Assembly: GCF_042678945.1 (NCBI RefSeq)
Contig: NZ_JBHTLM010000012.1
Coordinates: 91,065 to 155,064, forward strand
Source: Fontibacillus puldeungensis
GTDB lineage: Bacteria; Bacillota; Bacilli; Paenibacillales; Paenibacillaceae
DNA length: 64,000 nucleotides
Reading direction: 5' to 3'
In this document: positions 51,746 through 60,012 of the stretch, in pieces
Layout of the letters: each line of letters opens with the position of its first letter
Numbering within the stretch: position 1 is the stretch's first letter
Made by a program: the position numbers and the translations under genes
The notes under the pieces: generated by a model
What the model was told of the DNA's origin: nothing
The model's database searches: none
The model's input: the letters and a program-made list of their open reading frames with translations, nothing else

Positions 51746-51859
51746 TTAACGACCGAACTGTGATAAGAATAGATTTCCAAATGAAGTTGCCGATATCGAT
51801 AAGCACGCCAAGCCGAGAACGATGATGAACATTGCGATGAACCAATCCGCTTTTTTCAT
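51746..51859 (-). CDS. 37-residue membrane peptide coupled to the histidine kinase
   Basis: ATG 51859 overlaps the kinase stop codon (ATGA), with GGGGGAG 6 bases upstream inside the kinase gene, and the frame runs 37 codons to TAA at 51746-51748. The product is MKKADW followed by a single hydrophobic helix (FIAMFIIVLGLACLSI) and a short polar tail SATSFGNLFLSQFGR. The SD, the 4-base overlap and the membrane-helix composition make it a credible gene. Small membrane peptides can modulate the kinase encoded beside them; that role is inference. I do not recognise the family. Confidence 0.65.
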   Translation of the reverse strand: MKKADWFIAMFIIVLGLACLSISATSFGNLFLSQFGR

Positions 51860-53265
51860 ACTGTCTCCCCCTGCTCTTTAAGCGGAAACCTGATTTCAAA
51901 GGAGGTACCGACACCTACCTTGCTGCTGACAAGCATTTGTCCCCCGAGGAGCTCAACCAGCTTCTTGGCTATGGGGAGTCCCAAGCCCGTTCCCCCATAC
52001 TGCCTCGAGCGCGATTTTTCCACCCGGTAAAACCGGTCAAAAATATAGGCAATTTCGTCGTCTGGAATGCCGATTCCGGTATCTTCTACCACTAAGCAGG
52101 CATGCTTGTCTTTCTCATACAGCCGAACATGAATTTGTCCAGCTTCCGTATATCGCACCGCATTTTCAAGCAAATTGATGAGCACCTGTTCCATTCGGAG
52201 GCCGTCACCATAAATGAGCGGAATGCCGCTACCGATGCTGGTATCCAGCAATAAGCCCTTGTCGCCTGCTTTTAGCTCAATTTTTCGAACCGCATTGCCC
52301 ACAATTTCAGCTAGGTCAATCCATTCGAGGGACAGGCTGATTTTACCTTCCTCCATTTTGGCCAGCTCAAATAGATCATTGACCAAATGCTGCAGCCTAA
52401 GCGCTTCCTGGTGAATAATCTCGAGATACTTGTCCCTTTCCTCCTCAGTCTCGTAGAGCCGGTCCATAATGACCTTGGCGTACCCTTCTAAATAAGTAAT
52501 TGGCGTACGCAATTCGTGTGATATGTTGGCAAAAAACTCCTGCCTCGTATCACGATATCGCTGCAGCTCCTCCGCCAAATGGTTGATCTCTAAAGCCAAT
52601 GAACCGACCTCGTCATTTTGCCGAATCTCTAATCTCGTTTCCAGCTCCCCTTCCGCTATTCTACGGGTGGCGTTCTGAATTTGCAGCAGCGGCTTCGATA
52701 AAGTGTGGGCCAGAATCCAGGTGATGCCGAGCGCAAGTAAAAATGCACCTGCTCCAGAGAGAAAAATCAACCTGCGCACCGCGGCAATGGACTCGTCCAT
52801 ATGCTGTGTCGAGGACAGCACGTAAATGGCGGACTTTGCTTTGGCCCCGTTTAAACCGGGTACAGCCTTGGCTGAGACAAAATACCGTTCCCCTTTGGGC
52901 CCCGTATGCTGAAGATGAACGCTTTTGCCTGCGAATAATTGCTTGACATCTTCTTGGCGGATAAAGGAATGGTCTTTAAGACTATGCATACCTGAATGAG
53001 CTAAAACTTTGCCTTGCGGATCTACAAACAACATGCTTACATTCGAGAAATCAGCGAACTCGAGCATCGTTTGCTCCGTGGAAATGTGCGGAGTTTCCGC
53101 CATTGTCGCAAAGTGAGTTGTTAATTCTTCTACCTCGGTTTTCATTTCCGTATTGTAAAAATTCATGAACATCCGGTCGATCGCGATTCCAAGCGAAACG
53201 AGCACGACGGCAAAGGCGGACAGAATGATTAAGCCGAGCTTAAATTCGATTCTATTTCTTCTCAT
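51856..53265 (-). CDS. Sensor histidine kinase (second two-component system)
   Basis: 469 residues with a short N-terminal membrane helix (LGLIILSAFAVVLVSLGIAI), an external sensor domain of ~140 residues, a second helix near 165-185 and HAMP. The phosphoacceptor region is NISHELRTPITYLEGYAKVI, N box LINLLENAVRYTE, G boxes VEDTGIGIPDDE and GGTGLGLPIAKKLVELLGG. It overlaps the regulator gene by 14 bases and is followed by the 37-residue peptide with an ATGA overlap. The ligand is unknown; the His-rich membrane protein upstream hints at a metal. Confidence 0.92.
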   Translation of the reverse strand: MRRNRIEFKLGLIILSAFAVVLVSLGIAIDRMFMNFYNTEMKTEVEELTTHFATMAETPHISTEQTMLEFADFSNVSMLFVDPQGKVLAHSGMHSLKDHSFIRQEDVKQLFAGKSVHLQHTGPKGERYFVSAKAVPGLNGAKAKSAIYVLSSTQHMDESIAAVRRLIFLSGAGAFLLALGITWILAHTLSKPLLQIQNATRRIAEGELETRLEIRQNDEVGSLALEINHLAEELQRYRDTRQEFFANISHELRTPITYLEGYAKVIMDRLYETEEERDKYLEIIHQEALRLQHLVNDLFELAKMEEGKISLSLEWIDLAEIVGNAVRKIELKAGDKGLLLDTSIGSGIPLIYGDGLRMEQVLINLLENAVRYTEAGQIHVRLYEKDKHACLVVEDTGIGIPDDEIAYIFDRFYRVEKSRSRQYGGTGLGLPIAKKLVELLGGQMLVSSKVGVGTSFEIRFPLKEQGETV

Positions 53266-53968
53266 TTAGCGCCCCCGCACCATTAAACTTATAACCAACC
53301 CCCCACACGGTCTGGATCGGGTTATAGGAGAGTCCCGCCTTTTGCGCTTTATCGCGAATGTTCTTGATATGTGTATCGACCGCACGAACATCGCCAACGT
53401 ATTCAAACCCCCAGATTAGGTCTACAAGCTCTTCCCTGCTGAACGCACGCTGCTGATTCTTAGACATTGTCATCAGCAAATCAAATTCCTTCTGCGTAAA
53501 ATCAACCACAGTGCCGTGAATGTATACCTCACGACCCTCGGGATATATTTTCAGCCCCAAAAATTCCATTACCTGCTCCTGGACTGTGGTAGTCTGCGTC
53601 AATGCCGCTCTACGAATCAAGGAATAGACTCTTGCCAACAGCTCTTCGGGTTCAAACGGCTTAGTTAGATAGTCATCCGCCCCAATCCCTAGCCCATATA
53701 CCTTGTCTTTCGTCTCCGAACGTGCTGTAAGCATCAGAATCGCAATGTTGCTGGTCTCTCGAATCGCCTTGCAGACCTGCCAGCCATCCATATCCGGCAG
53801 CATCACATCAAGGAGGACAATATCGAATGTATACCGGCTCATCATACTTAAAGCTTCATGGCCGCTCATTGCTTCTTTGACTTCAAGGCCTTCCTTGGTC
53901 AAATAAATTCGGAGGAGGTTGCGCATGTTCCATTCATCATCCACTACTAAAACCTGAAGCTTGGACAC
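53252..53968 (-). CDS. OmpR-family response regulator (second two-component system)
   Basis: 238 residues from GTG 53968, with AAAAGGA about 10 bases upstream; TTG 53995 has no site. The receiver shows VLVVDDEWNMRNLL, phosphoacceptor Asp in DIVLLDVMLPD, LMLTARSE and YLTKPFEPEEL. The winged helix has DFTQKEFDLLMTMSKNQQRAFSREELVDLIWG and VDTHIKNIRDKAQ. It precedes its kinase on the same strand. Confidence 0.93.
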   Translation of the reverse strand: MSKLQVLVVDDEWNMRNLLRIYLTKEGLEVKEAMSGHEALSMMSRYTFDIVLLDVMLPDMDGWQVCKAIRETSNIAILMLTARSETKDKVYGLGIGADDYLTKPFEPEELLARVYSLIRRAALTQTTTVQEQVMEFLGLKIYPEGREVYIHGTVVDFTQKEFDLLMTMSKNQQRAFSREELVDLIWGFEYVGDVRAVDTHIKNIRDKAQKAGLSYNPIQTVWGVGYKFNGAGALNEKK

Positions 53969-54068
53969 CCCATCACCATCCTTTTCATCTACCAAACTGT
54001 AATCCCACTATACTGATTTTACGGTTCATTACAAGTATCCCCAGCTAGAAAGTTTTACATATGCCACC

Positions 54069-54440
54069 CTAGCGTTTTTTCTCCCCCATGATAAATGGCA
54101 TCAAGAAAAAATGCGATAACGGACAAATCAGTACCCATAGAAGCGGTAAAATGTTCATGGATGCGCCGCTAAAACGGCCTACTACCAACGCAGCAGCAAC
54201 AAGCACGACTGGAAGTACACAGTACAGGAGCATCATCCAATTGTGACGTTTAGCTTGATGGTGATGCGAGGAACAATGCCCGTCAGCTTTTATCTGATGA
54301 TCCTGATGATTCCTGCTCTCATAATCCGTTTGCATCTGACTCGCTTGTGTATGATGCTTATGCCCTCCGCCGCGCATACCGAACATCATCACGACCATCA
54401 TTAAGGAACAGGCCAGTGGCCATATCCATGATCCATCCAT
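54069..54440 (-). CDS. His-rich membrane protein (DUF2933-like)
   Basis: 123 residues. A first hydrophobic segment (IWPLACSLMMVVMMFGM) is followed by a His-rich stretch: GGGHKHHTQ, NHQDHQ and HCSSHHHQAKRHNW, about 13 His in 45 residues. Two more membrane helices follow (MMLLYCVLPVVLVAAALVVG, ILPLLWVLICPLSHFFLMPFI). The helix pattern suggests the DUF2933 group. The His cluster would bind zinc, nickel or copper. It is transcribed toward the response regulator gene 100 bases downstream. Function unknown. Confidence 0.72.
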   Translation of the reverse strand: MDGSWIWPLACSLMMVVMMFGMRGGGHKHHTQASQMQTDYESRNHQDHQIKADGHCSSHHHQAKRHNWMMLLYCVLPVVLVAAALVVGRFSGASMNILPLLWVLICPLSHFFLMPFIMGEKKR

Positions 54441-54566
54441 CGTAAAACCTCCTTCAATAGTTGCTCCTTATAACTTACTGTCTAAATTCTAGCTGACGAT
54501 TATGTAGAAACCATGAAGAAGGCCAGCCGGAGCTTGCAAAAGGTCTTTTATTGAATAGGCGTAATG

Positions 54567-54601
54567 AAAAAGAGCATGATTCATAGGAATCATGCTCTTT
54601 T
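54567..54601. terminator. Bidirectional-type terminator
   Basis: AAAAGAGCATGATTC and its exact complement around ATAG, with A- and T-runs on both sides. Confidence 0.85.
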
Positions 54602-54666
54602 CAATCCGACTACATTTATGAAAAACATCAACCCAAGAACATTACGGAAGAGAATTTCTTTCATAC

Positions 54667-54708
54667 AAACAGGCTGATCAAGGATTGTCCGCCTTGTCAG
54701 CCTGTTTA
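54667..54708 (-). terminator. Terminator of yebC
   Basis: AAACAGGCTGATCAAGG pairs with CCTTGTCAGCCTGTTT (one mismatch) 65 bases past the yebC stop. Confidence 0.75.
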
Positions 54709-54772
54709 CTTACCAAACACATCCCTGAGCTTAGTATCGTCAAACCCAAAGTATGTATTTGCCCATAAATTG

Positions 54773-55495
54773 TTATTCGTCCGCCAGCTCCACGTTATGG
54801 TAGACTTGCTGAACGTCCTCCAAGTCCTCTAGCGCATCGATCAGTTTCTCAAATTGAACCTCTGCATCCTCCGGAAGAGTAACATAGTTCTGAGCTAGCA
54901 TCGTCAGCTCGGCTACAGTAAACTCAGTAATCCCGGCGTTCTTCAAGGCGCCTTGCACGACATGGAATTGATCCGGTTCAGCATAGACAATGACGGATTC
55001 ATCTTCCTCGACGATATCGCGAACCTCTACATCGGCTTCCATCAAGATTTCAAACACTTCATCTATGGTTTTTCCTTCAAGACCAATGACTGCCGTAGCA
55101 TCGAACATATAAGCTACCGATCCGCTTACGCCCATGCTGCCACCGTTTTTATTAAATGCTGAACGTACTGCCGGAGCTGTACGATTCACATTGTTCGTTA
55201 ATGTATCTACAATAATCATTGATCCGTTCGGTCCAAAGCCTTCGTAACGAAGCTCTTGGTAAGTTTCTTCAGCACTGCCCTTGGCTTTGTCAAGCGCACG
55301 GTCAATGATCGCTTTAGGTACATTGTATGTTTTAGCACGCTCCAGAACGACTTTTAAAGCACGGTTCGATTCCGGATCCGGTTCGCCCTTCTTGGCGGCA
55401 ACGTAGATTTCGACTCCAAACTTCGCGTAGACTCGGCTTGTGTTGGCGTCTTTAGAGGCTTTCTTCTCTTTAATATTGTTCCATTTGCGACCCAT
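54773..55495 (-). CDS. yebC: YebC/PmpR-family protein (TACO1)
   Basis: 240 residues, the standard length. The N-terminus MGRKWNNIKEKKASKDANTSRVYAKFGVEIYVAAKKGEPDPESN is diagnostic for the Bacillota YeeN-type branch, and NVNRTAPAVRSAFNKNGGSMGVSGSVAYMF is the central motif. YebC-type proteins were named as transcription regulators and more recently linked to translation of difficult proline-rich stretches. It is monocistronic between two terminators. Confidence 0.93.
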   Translation of the reverse strand: MGRKWNNIKEKKASKDANTSRVYAKFGVEIYVAAKKGEPDPESNRALKVVLERAKTYNVPKAIIDRALDKAKGSAEETYQELRYEGFGPNGSMIIVDTLTNNVNRTAPAVRSAFNKNGGSMGVSGSVAYMFDATAVIGLEGKTIDEVFEILMEADVEVRDIVEEDESVIVYAEPDQFHVVQGALKNAGITEFTVAELTMLAQNYVTLPEDAEVQFEKLIDALEDLEDVQQVYHNVELADE

Positions 55496-55631
55496 ACTGT
55501 TCCCACTTTCTTTTTTTAGTTCCTATCTATTATAACCGAATTTTACATTGGTGTGGAACACTAACGATAAACCTTCTGTGGCAGTACTATACTCGTAGGA
55601 GCTTTTATAGGTTCTTTAGCTACGAATGCAC

Positions 55632-55658
55632 AAAAAACCTCCCGGCGGGAGGTTTTTT
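55632..55658 (-). terminator. Terminator of the VOC gene
   Basis: AAAAAACCTCCC-GGC-GGGAGGTTTTTT, 11 bases past the VOC stop. Perfect stem. Confidence 0.93.
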
Positions 55659-55668
55659 ATAGTGCTCA

Positions 55669-56088
55669 CTATTCGAAGGGTTGAATTGAACTGGGATCCA
55701 TATACATGACTTCCCATAGATGTCCGTCGGGATCTTGGAAGCTTCCGGAGTACATGAAGCCGTGATCTACGATATCGTTATAGGGTTTTCCGCCAGATGC
55801 CAGCGCTTTATTTACGATTTCGTCCACCTGTTCGCGACTGTTCGCTGACAATGCCAGAATCGCTTCAGTGTGATTCTCGGTATCCACGATTTGTTTGTTC
55901 GTAAACGTCTTGAAGTACTCTTCGGTCAGCAGCATCGCAAAAATATGCTCACTGATCACCATGCAGGCGGCTTGTTCGTTCGTAAACTGCGGATTAAATG
56001 TAAAACCGACTTGTGTGAAAAACTCCTTCGATTTCTGCAAATCTTTCACTGGCAAATTAACGAAAATCATGTTCAACGTAAGAGCCAT
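55669..56088 (-). CDS. VOC-superfamily protein (glyoxalase/bleomycin-resistance-like)
   Basis: 139 residues with two beta-alpha-beta-beta-beta modules: MIFVNLPVKDLQKSKEFFTQVGFTFNPQF and VDEIVNKALASGGKPYNDIVDHGFMYSGSFQDPDGHLWEVMYMD. The C-terminal Asp-Pro-Asp-Gly-His and Glu of WEV are the usual metal-ligand positions. Its N-terminal wording is close to the YkcA/YaeR group of unknown function. It is monocistronic. Confidence 0.88.
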   Translation of the reverse strand: MALTLNMIFVNLPVKDLQKSKEFFTQVGFTFNPQFTNEQAACMVISEHIFAMLLTEEYFKTFTNKQIVDTENHTEAILALSANSREQVDEIVNKALASGGKPYNDIVDHGFMYSGSFQDPDGHLWEVMYMDPSSIQPFE

Positions 56089-56180
56089 CCCGCGATCACC
56101 TCATCCTATGATTTATCCTGAATTAGTTTATCATGGTATATCCATACATTTCTACCATTTTATTTCGACAATATCCACAG

Positions 56181-56219
56181 AAAAACGCCCACAAAGTCAA
56201 TTTTCGACCTCGGGGCGTT
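56181..56219 (-). terminator. Terminator of the ABC-F gene
   Basis: AACGCCC and GGGCGTT arms around a long loop, followed on the minus strand by TTTTTC, 16 bases past the stop. Confidence 0.6.
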
Positions 56220-56234
56220 CCGCTTCAAGTTCAA

Positions 56235-57791
56235 TTATAGCATCTTCGTTGTCCACGACTCGCAGTTCCACGTTTCGGTCACTACGTCCTGATAAAATTC
56301 CGGTTCGTGTGATATGAGCAAAATGCTGCCTTTGTAAGCTTTGAGCGCACGCTTCAGCTCGTCCTTAGCGTCCACATCCAAGTGGTTCGTAGGTTCGTCC
56401 AGTACAAGTACGTTCGTCTCGCGATTAATCAGCTTACACAAGCGTACCTTGGCCTTCTCCCCGCCACTCAGTACGGCGATTTTGCTTTCGATATGCTTGG
56501 TCGTCAAACCGCATTTGGCCAAAGCGGCACGGACTTCAAACTGGGTATACGAAGGAAACTCGTTCCATATCTCTTCAATACACGTGTTGTAATTAGCCTC
56601 TTTCATCTCTTGCTCAAAATAACCAATTTCAAGAATATCACCTAGCTGAACAGAACCGGAAATTGGCGGAATTTGTCCTAAAATACTGCGGAGCAGCGTG
56701 GTTTTCCCGATCCCGTTGGCGCCAACTAAAGCGATTTTCTGCCCGCGCTCCATGCGCAGATTCAACGGCTTGGACAACGGTGAATCATAACCGATCACAA
56801 GGTCCGTCGTCTCAAATATAAGCTTGCCCGACGTTCTCGCATCCTTGAAATTGAACTGTGGCTTCGGTTTTTCCTTGGCCAGCTCAATGACCTCCATTTT
56901 ATCCAGCTTCTTCTGTCTAGACATCGCCATGTTACGGGTGGCGACGCTCGCCTTGTTGCGCGCGACGAAATCCTTCAGATCAGCGATTTCCTGCTGCTGA
57001 CGCTTGTAAGCAGATTCTAGCTGCAACTTCTTCGCCTCATACACCTGCTGGAAATAATCGTAGTCCCCAACGTAACGGTTAAGCTCCTGATTTTCCATGT
57101 GATAGATCAGGTTAATTACGCTGTTCAAAAACGGAATGTCGTGCGAAATCAATATGAATGCATTTTCATATTCCTGTAGGTACCGCTTGAGCCATTCAAT
57201 ATGCTGCTCATCCAGATAGTTGGTCGGTTCGTCCAGCAATAAAATATCCGGTTTCTCTAGAAGCAGCTTAGCCAGCAGCACCTTGGTCCGCTGCCCGCCA
57301 CTCAAATCGTTAACGTCTTTGTCAAGACCGATATCGGTTAGACCAAGCCCACGAGCGGTTTCTTCGATTTTTGCATCGATCATATAGAAATCCTGATTCG
57401 TCAGCGTGTCCTGAATCGTGCCGACATCCTCCAGCAGCTGTTCAAGCTCCTCTGGCGAGACTTCGCCCATTCTGGCGTACATATCGTTCATTTCCTGCTC
57501 CATATCGAACAGGTATTGGTATGCCCCGCGAAGCACGTCACGAATCGTCATGCCTTTGCTTAGCACCGCATGCTGATCCAAATAGCCGACGCGTGTCCGT
57601 CTAGCCCATTCAATTTTGCCTTCATCTGGCTGCAGCTTACCCGTAATGATATTCATGAAGGTGGATTTACCTTCTCCATTGGCCCCGATCAGGCCGATAT
57701 GCTCCCCTTTTAACAATCGGAAGGAAACATCGCTAAATATAGCCCGGTCCCCGAAGCCGTGGCTAAGTCTTTCTACGTTCAATATGCTCAT
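56235..57791 (-). CDS. ABC-F family ATPase
   Basis: 518 residues with two ABC domains and no membrane segment. First Walker A GANGEGKST, signature LSGGQRTKVLLAKL, Walker B ILLLDEPTNYLD. Second Walker A GANGIGKTT, signature LSGGEKAKVRLCKL and Walker B VLVLDEPTNHLD. The linker (YKRQQQEIADLKDFVARNKASVATRNMAMSRQKKLDKM) is the P-site tRNA-interaction motif. ABC-F proteins act on the ribosome; some give antibiotic resistance by displacing drugs. The wording is closest to the YkpA-type housekeeping group, but resistance cannot be excluded. Confidence 0.92.
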   Translation of the reverse strand: MSILNVERLSHGFGDRAIFSDVSFRLLKGEHIGLIGANGEGKSTFMNIITGKLQPDEGKIEWARRTRVGYLDQHAVLSKGMTIRDVLRGAYQYLFDMEQEMNDMYARMGEVSPEELEQLLEDVGTIQDTLTNQDFYMIDAKIEETARGLGLTDIGLDKDVNDLSGGQRTKVLLAKLLLEKPDILLLDEPTNYLDEQHIEWLKRYLQEYENAFILISHDIPFLNSVINLIYHMENQELNRYVGDYDYFQQVYEAKKLQLESAYKRQQQEIADLKDFVARNKASVATRNMAMSRQKKLDKMEVIELAKEKPKPQFNFKDARTSGKLIFETTDLVIGYDSPLSKPLNLRMERGQKIALVGANGIGKTTLLRSILGQIPPISGSVQLGDILEIGYFEQEMKEANYNTCIEEIWNEFPSYTQFEVRAALAKCGLTTKHIESKIAVLSGGEKAKVRLCKLINRETNVLVLDEPTNHLDVDAKDELKRALKAYKGSILLISHEPEFYQDVVTETWNCESWTTKML

Positions 57792-57906
57792 GAAATAAAC
57801 ACCTTTTCTAATATTTTATCTGAAATGGTACACTCGTCATATTATAAAGGGTAAAGCGATAACAACTCAATATGGCGGGAAAAATAATATAAGGAAATAT
57901 AGTAAC

Positions 57907-57949
57907 AAAAAGCGCCATCTCATGATTAGGTACGAGATAGCGCCTTTTT
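57907..57949 (-). terminator. Terminator of the aldo/keto reductase gene
   Basis: AAAAAGGCGC..ATCTC pairs with GAGAT..GCGCTTTTT across a 12-base loop, 32 bases past the stop. Confidence 0.82.
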
Positions 57950-57980
57950 CGTTCACAGAGTGGGATTGATCAATGATCTT

Positions 57981-58973
57981 CTAATAACCCAAAATTTCAT
58001 CTATTTTTTGCAGCTCATCCGCCGTAAAGGTCATGTTGTTTAGCGTCTCCACTGCATCTTCAATTTGGCCCACCTTGCTTGCACCAATCAGCGCCGAAGT
58101 GACCTTTCCGCCGCGGAGCACCCAGGCCAGCGCCATTTGCGACAGCTTCTGTCCTCTCCCTGCCGCCATTTCGTTTAATCGCTTGACCTTCAAGATACGT
58201 TCCTCATTTATATCCTCTGGACGGAGGAACCTGCTTGGGCCTCCCGCCCGCGAATCTGCCGCTATTCCGTTCAGGTAACGGTCCGTCAAAACGCCACCCT
58301 CCAGCGGGGAGAAAACGATCGATCCGATACCTTCTTCTTCCAGAACATCCTGCAGTCCCTCTTCGATCCAGCGATTCATCATCGAATAATTCGGCTGATG
58401 GATCAGACATGGCGTACCCAGTTCGCGGAGAATCTTGGCTGCAGCCCGGGTTTCCTCAGGCCGATAATTCGAGATGCCCACATAGAGAGCTTTGCCCTGG
58501 CGAACGATCAGGTCGAGCGCAGACATCGTTTCCTCCAGCGGCGTATCCGGATCCGGACGGTGATGATAGAAAATATCTACATACTCCAGACCCATCCGTT
58601 TTAAGCTTTGATCGAGGCTGGCAACCAAATATTTTTTGGACCCCCATTCACCATAAGGTCCTGGCCACATATCATAACCCGCTTTAGTTGAAATGATCAT
58701 CTCGTCGCGATAAGGTCTGAAATCGTCCTTCATTACTTTTCCAAACGTTTCTTCGGCAGATCCATATGGCGGCCCGTAGTTGTTCGCTAAATCAAAATGG
58801 GTAATGCCAAGATCAAATGCTCTTCTTAGCATAGCCCGCCCGTTCTCGTAAGAATTGATTCCACCAAAATTGTGCCAAAGCCCCAAGGAAATGGCCGGAA
58901 GCTTTAGTCCGCTTCTCCCAACACGATTATATGTCATCGTTTCATATCTTTTGCTATCTGCTTGATATACCAC
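57981..58973 (-). CDS. Aldo/keto reductase (YghZ-like)
   Basis: 330 residues, NADPH-dependent TIM barrel. The catalytic set is visible: Asp-Leu-Ala-Asn-Asn-Tyr (HFDLANNYGPPYGSAEE), Lys in IISTKAGYDMWPGPYG and His in DIFYHHRPDPDTPLEETM. The wording matches YghZ-type L-glyceraldehyde 3-phosphate or methylglyoxal reductases. The start is GTG 58973, with GGAGG 7 bases upstream. An AraC gene ends ~97 bases upstream on the same strand, so the two may be linked. Confidence 0.92.
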   Translation of the reverse strand: MVYQADSKRYETMTYNRVGRSGLKLPAISLGLWHNFGGINSYENGRAMLRRAFDLGITHFDLANNYGPPYGSAEETFGKVMKDDFRPYRDEMIISTKAGYDMWPGPYGEWGSKKYLVASLDQSLKRMGLEYVDIFYHHRPDPDTPLEETMSALDLIVRQGKALYVGISNYRPEETRAAAKILRELGTPCLIHQPNYSMMNRWIEEGLQDVLEEEGIGSIVFSPLEGGVLTDRYLNGIAADSRAGGPSRFLRPEDINEERILKVKRLNEMAAGRGQKLSQMALAWVLRGGKVTSALIGASKVGQIEDAVETLNNMTFTADELQKIDEILGY

Positions 58974-59069
58974 AGTAGTACCTCCTTCAACATTTATAAG
59001 TCCAATATAATCGAATTGACAGGCAAAACCTATATCAACAAGGATGATATATATGGCATCGTGTCGTTT

Positions 59070-59897
59070 TTATTGGATCCGGTATTCTGTAGGAGACACG
59101 CCGACGGTTTTCTTGAACATCTTGGAGAACAACAGTGCGTCCCGATATCCCACCGATCGGGCAATCTCCCCTACCGTGAATTTCCCCTTCTTTAACAGCT
59201 CACATGCCCGCTCCATCCGATACCGCAGCAAATATTGCTGAGGCGGAAAGCCCGTGGCCTCCTTGAAAATAGCTGATAAATATTTACGGTCAAGTCCAAC
59301 AACCTGAGCAAGCTGGCCAACGCTGACTTCGTCGCTGTAATGGCTGTGTAGAAACTCCAAGCAAGAATGAATATATGAATTGCGAGCTCCTGATCCCAGG
59401 ATTCCGCATTCGGAAGATGGGGCAAGCTCCACCATGACCGACAATGCTTCATTCAGCAAGGCGTGCAAACGCAAATCACGCGTTGTCGCGTGCTCACCAG
59501 CCTCATTCAACAGGTCGTACAGCTTGGGCATTAACCGCGTATCCATAGAGAAAACTGGATTTTGCGGGCTAACCCCGGTTCTGTTTAAAATGCTGTCCAC
59601 CTGATCCCCGTAAAAACCGATCCAAGAGTAAGTCCAGGGATTGATCTCATCAGCCTGGTAAAAAATAACCCGGTCAGGATATAAGATAAATGCTTGTCCG
59701 GCAGTGAGTGTAAACGTCTTGCCCTCGGAACGTACAATTCCCTCTCCCGAGTGGATAAAGTGAATTTTGTATAAATCCCGTACGCCGGGTCCGAAGGAAT
59801 GCTGCGGCGCACATTTTTCTTTTCCCCAAAAGCATAAATATAAATCCGGCGTTTCACGGAATGGCCGATCCGGATTGCAGTGAAAAATCGCTCCCAA
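59070..59897 (-). CDS. AraC-family regulator with cupin sensor
   Basis: 275 residues. A cupin-like N-terminal sensor (YKIHFIHSGEGIVRSEGKTFTLTAGQAFILYPDRVIFYQAD) is followed by an AraC double HTH (VGQLAQVVGLDRKYLSAIFKEATGFPPQQYLLRYRMERACELL, SVGYRDALLFSKMFKKTVGVSPTEYR). The layout matches MsmR-type regulators of sugar uptake. The start is TTG 59897, with AAAGGG upstream. Its likely target is the aldo/keto reductase gene downstream or an unseen sugar locus. Confidence 0.9.
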   Translation of the reverse strand: MGAIFHCNPDRPFRETPDLYLCFWGKEKCAPQHSFGPGVRDLYKIHFIHSGEGIVRSEGKTFTLTAGQAFILYPDRVIFYQADEINPWTYSWIGFYGDQVDSILNRTGVSPQNPVFSMDTRLMPKLYDLLNEAGEHATTRDLRLHALLNEALSVMVELAPSSECGILGSGARNSYIHSCLEFLHSHYSDEVSVGQLAQVVGLDRKYLSAIFKEATGFPPQQYLLRYRMERACELLKKGKFTVGEIARSVGYRDALLFSKMFKKTVGVSPTEYRIQ

Positions 59898-60012
59898 AGG
59901 CTGGCACCCTTTCTAAATTTGATGGAGCATCCTTAGATTACTGCCTCCTGAGACATTTTAGCATATCCATGGATTTTCCGTAATTGCTGGGAACCGTTTA
60001 ATAAGAGCCACT

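Larger units (their letters stand above)
54441..54772. other. Gene-poor gap with two terminators
   Basis: No gene is visible in these 332 bases. The two hairpins listed at 54567 and 54667 occupy much of it; the rest presumably holds the promoter of the His-rich gene. Confidence 0.6.
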
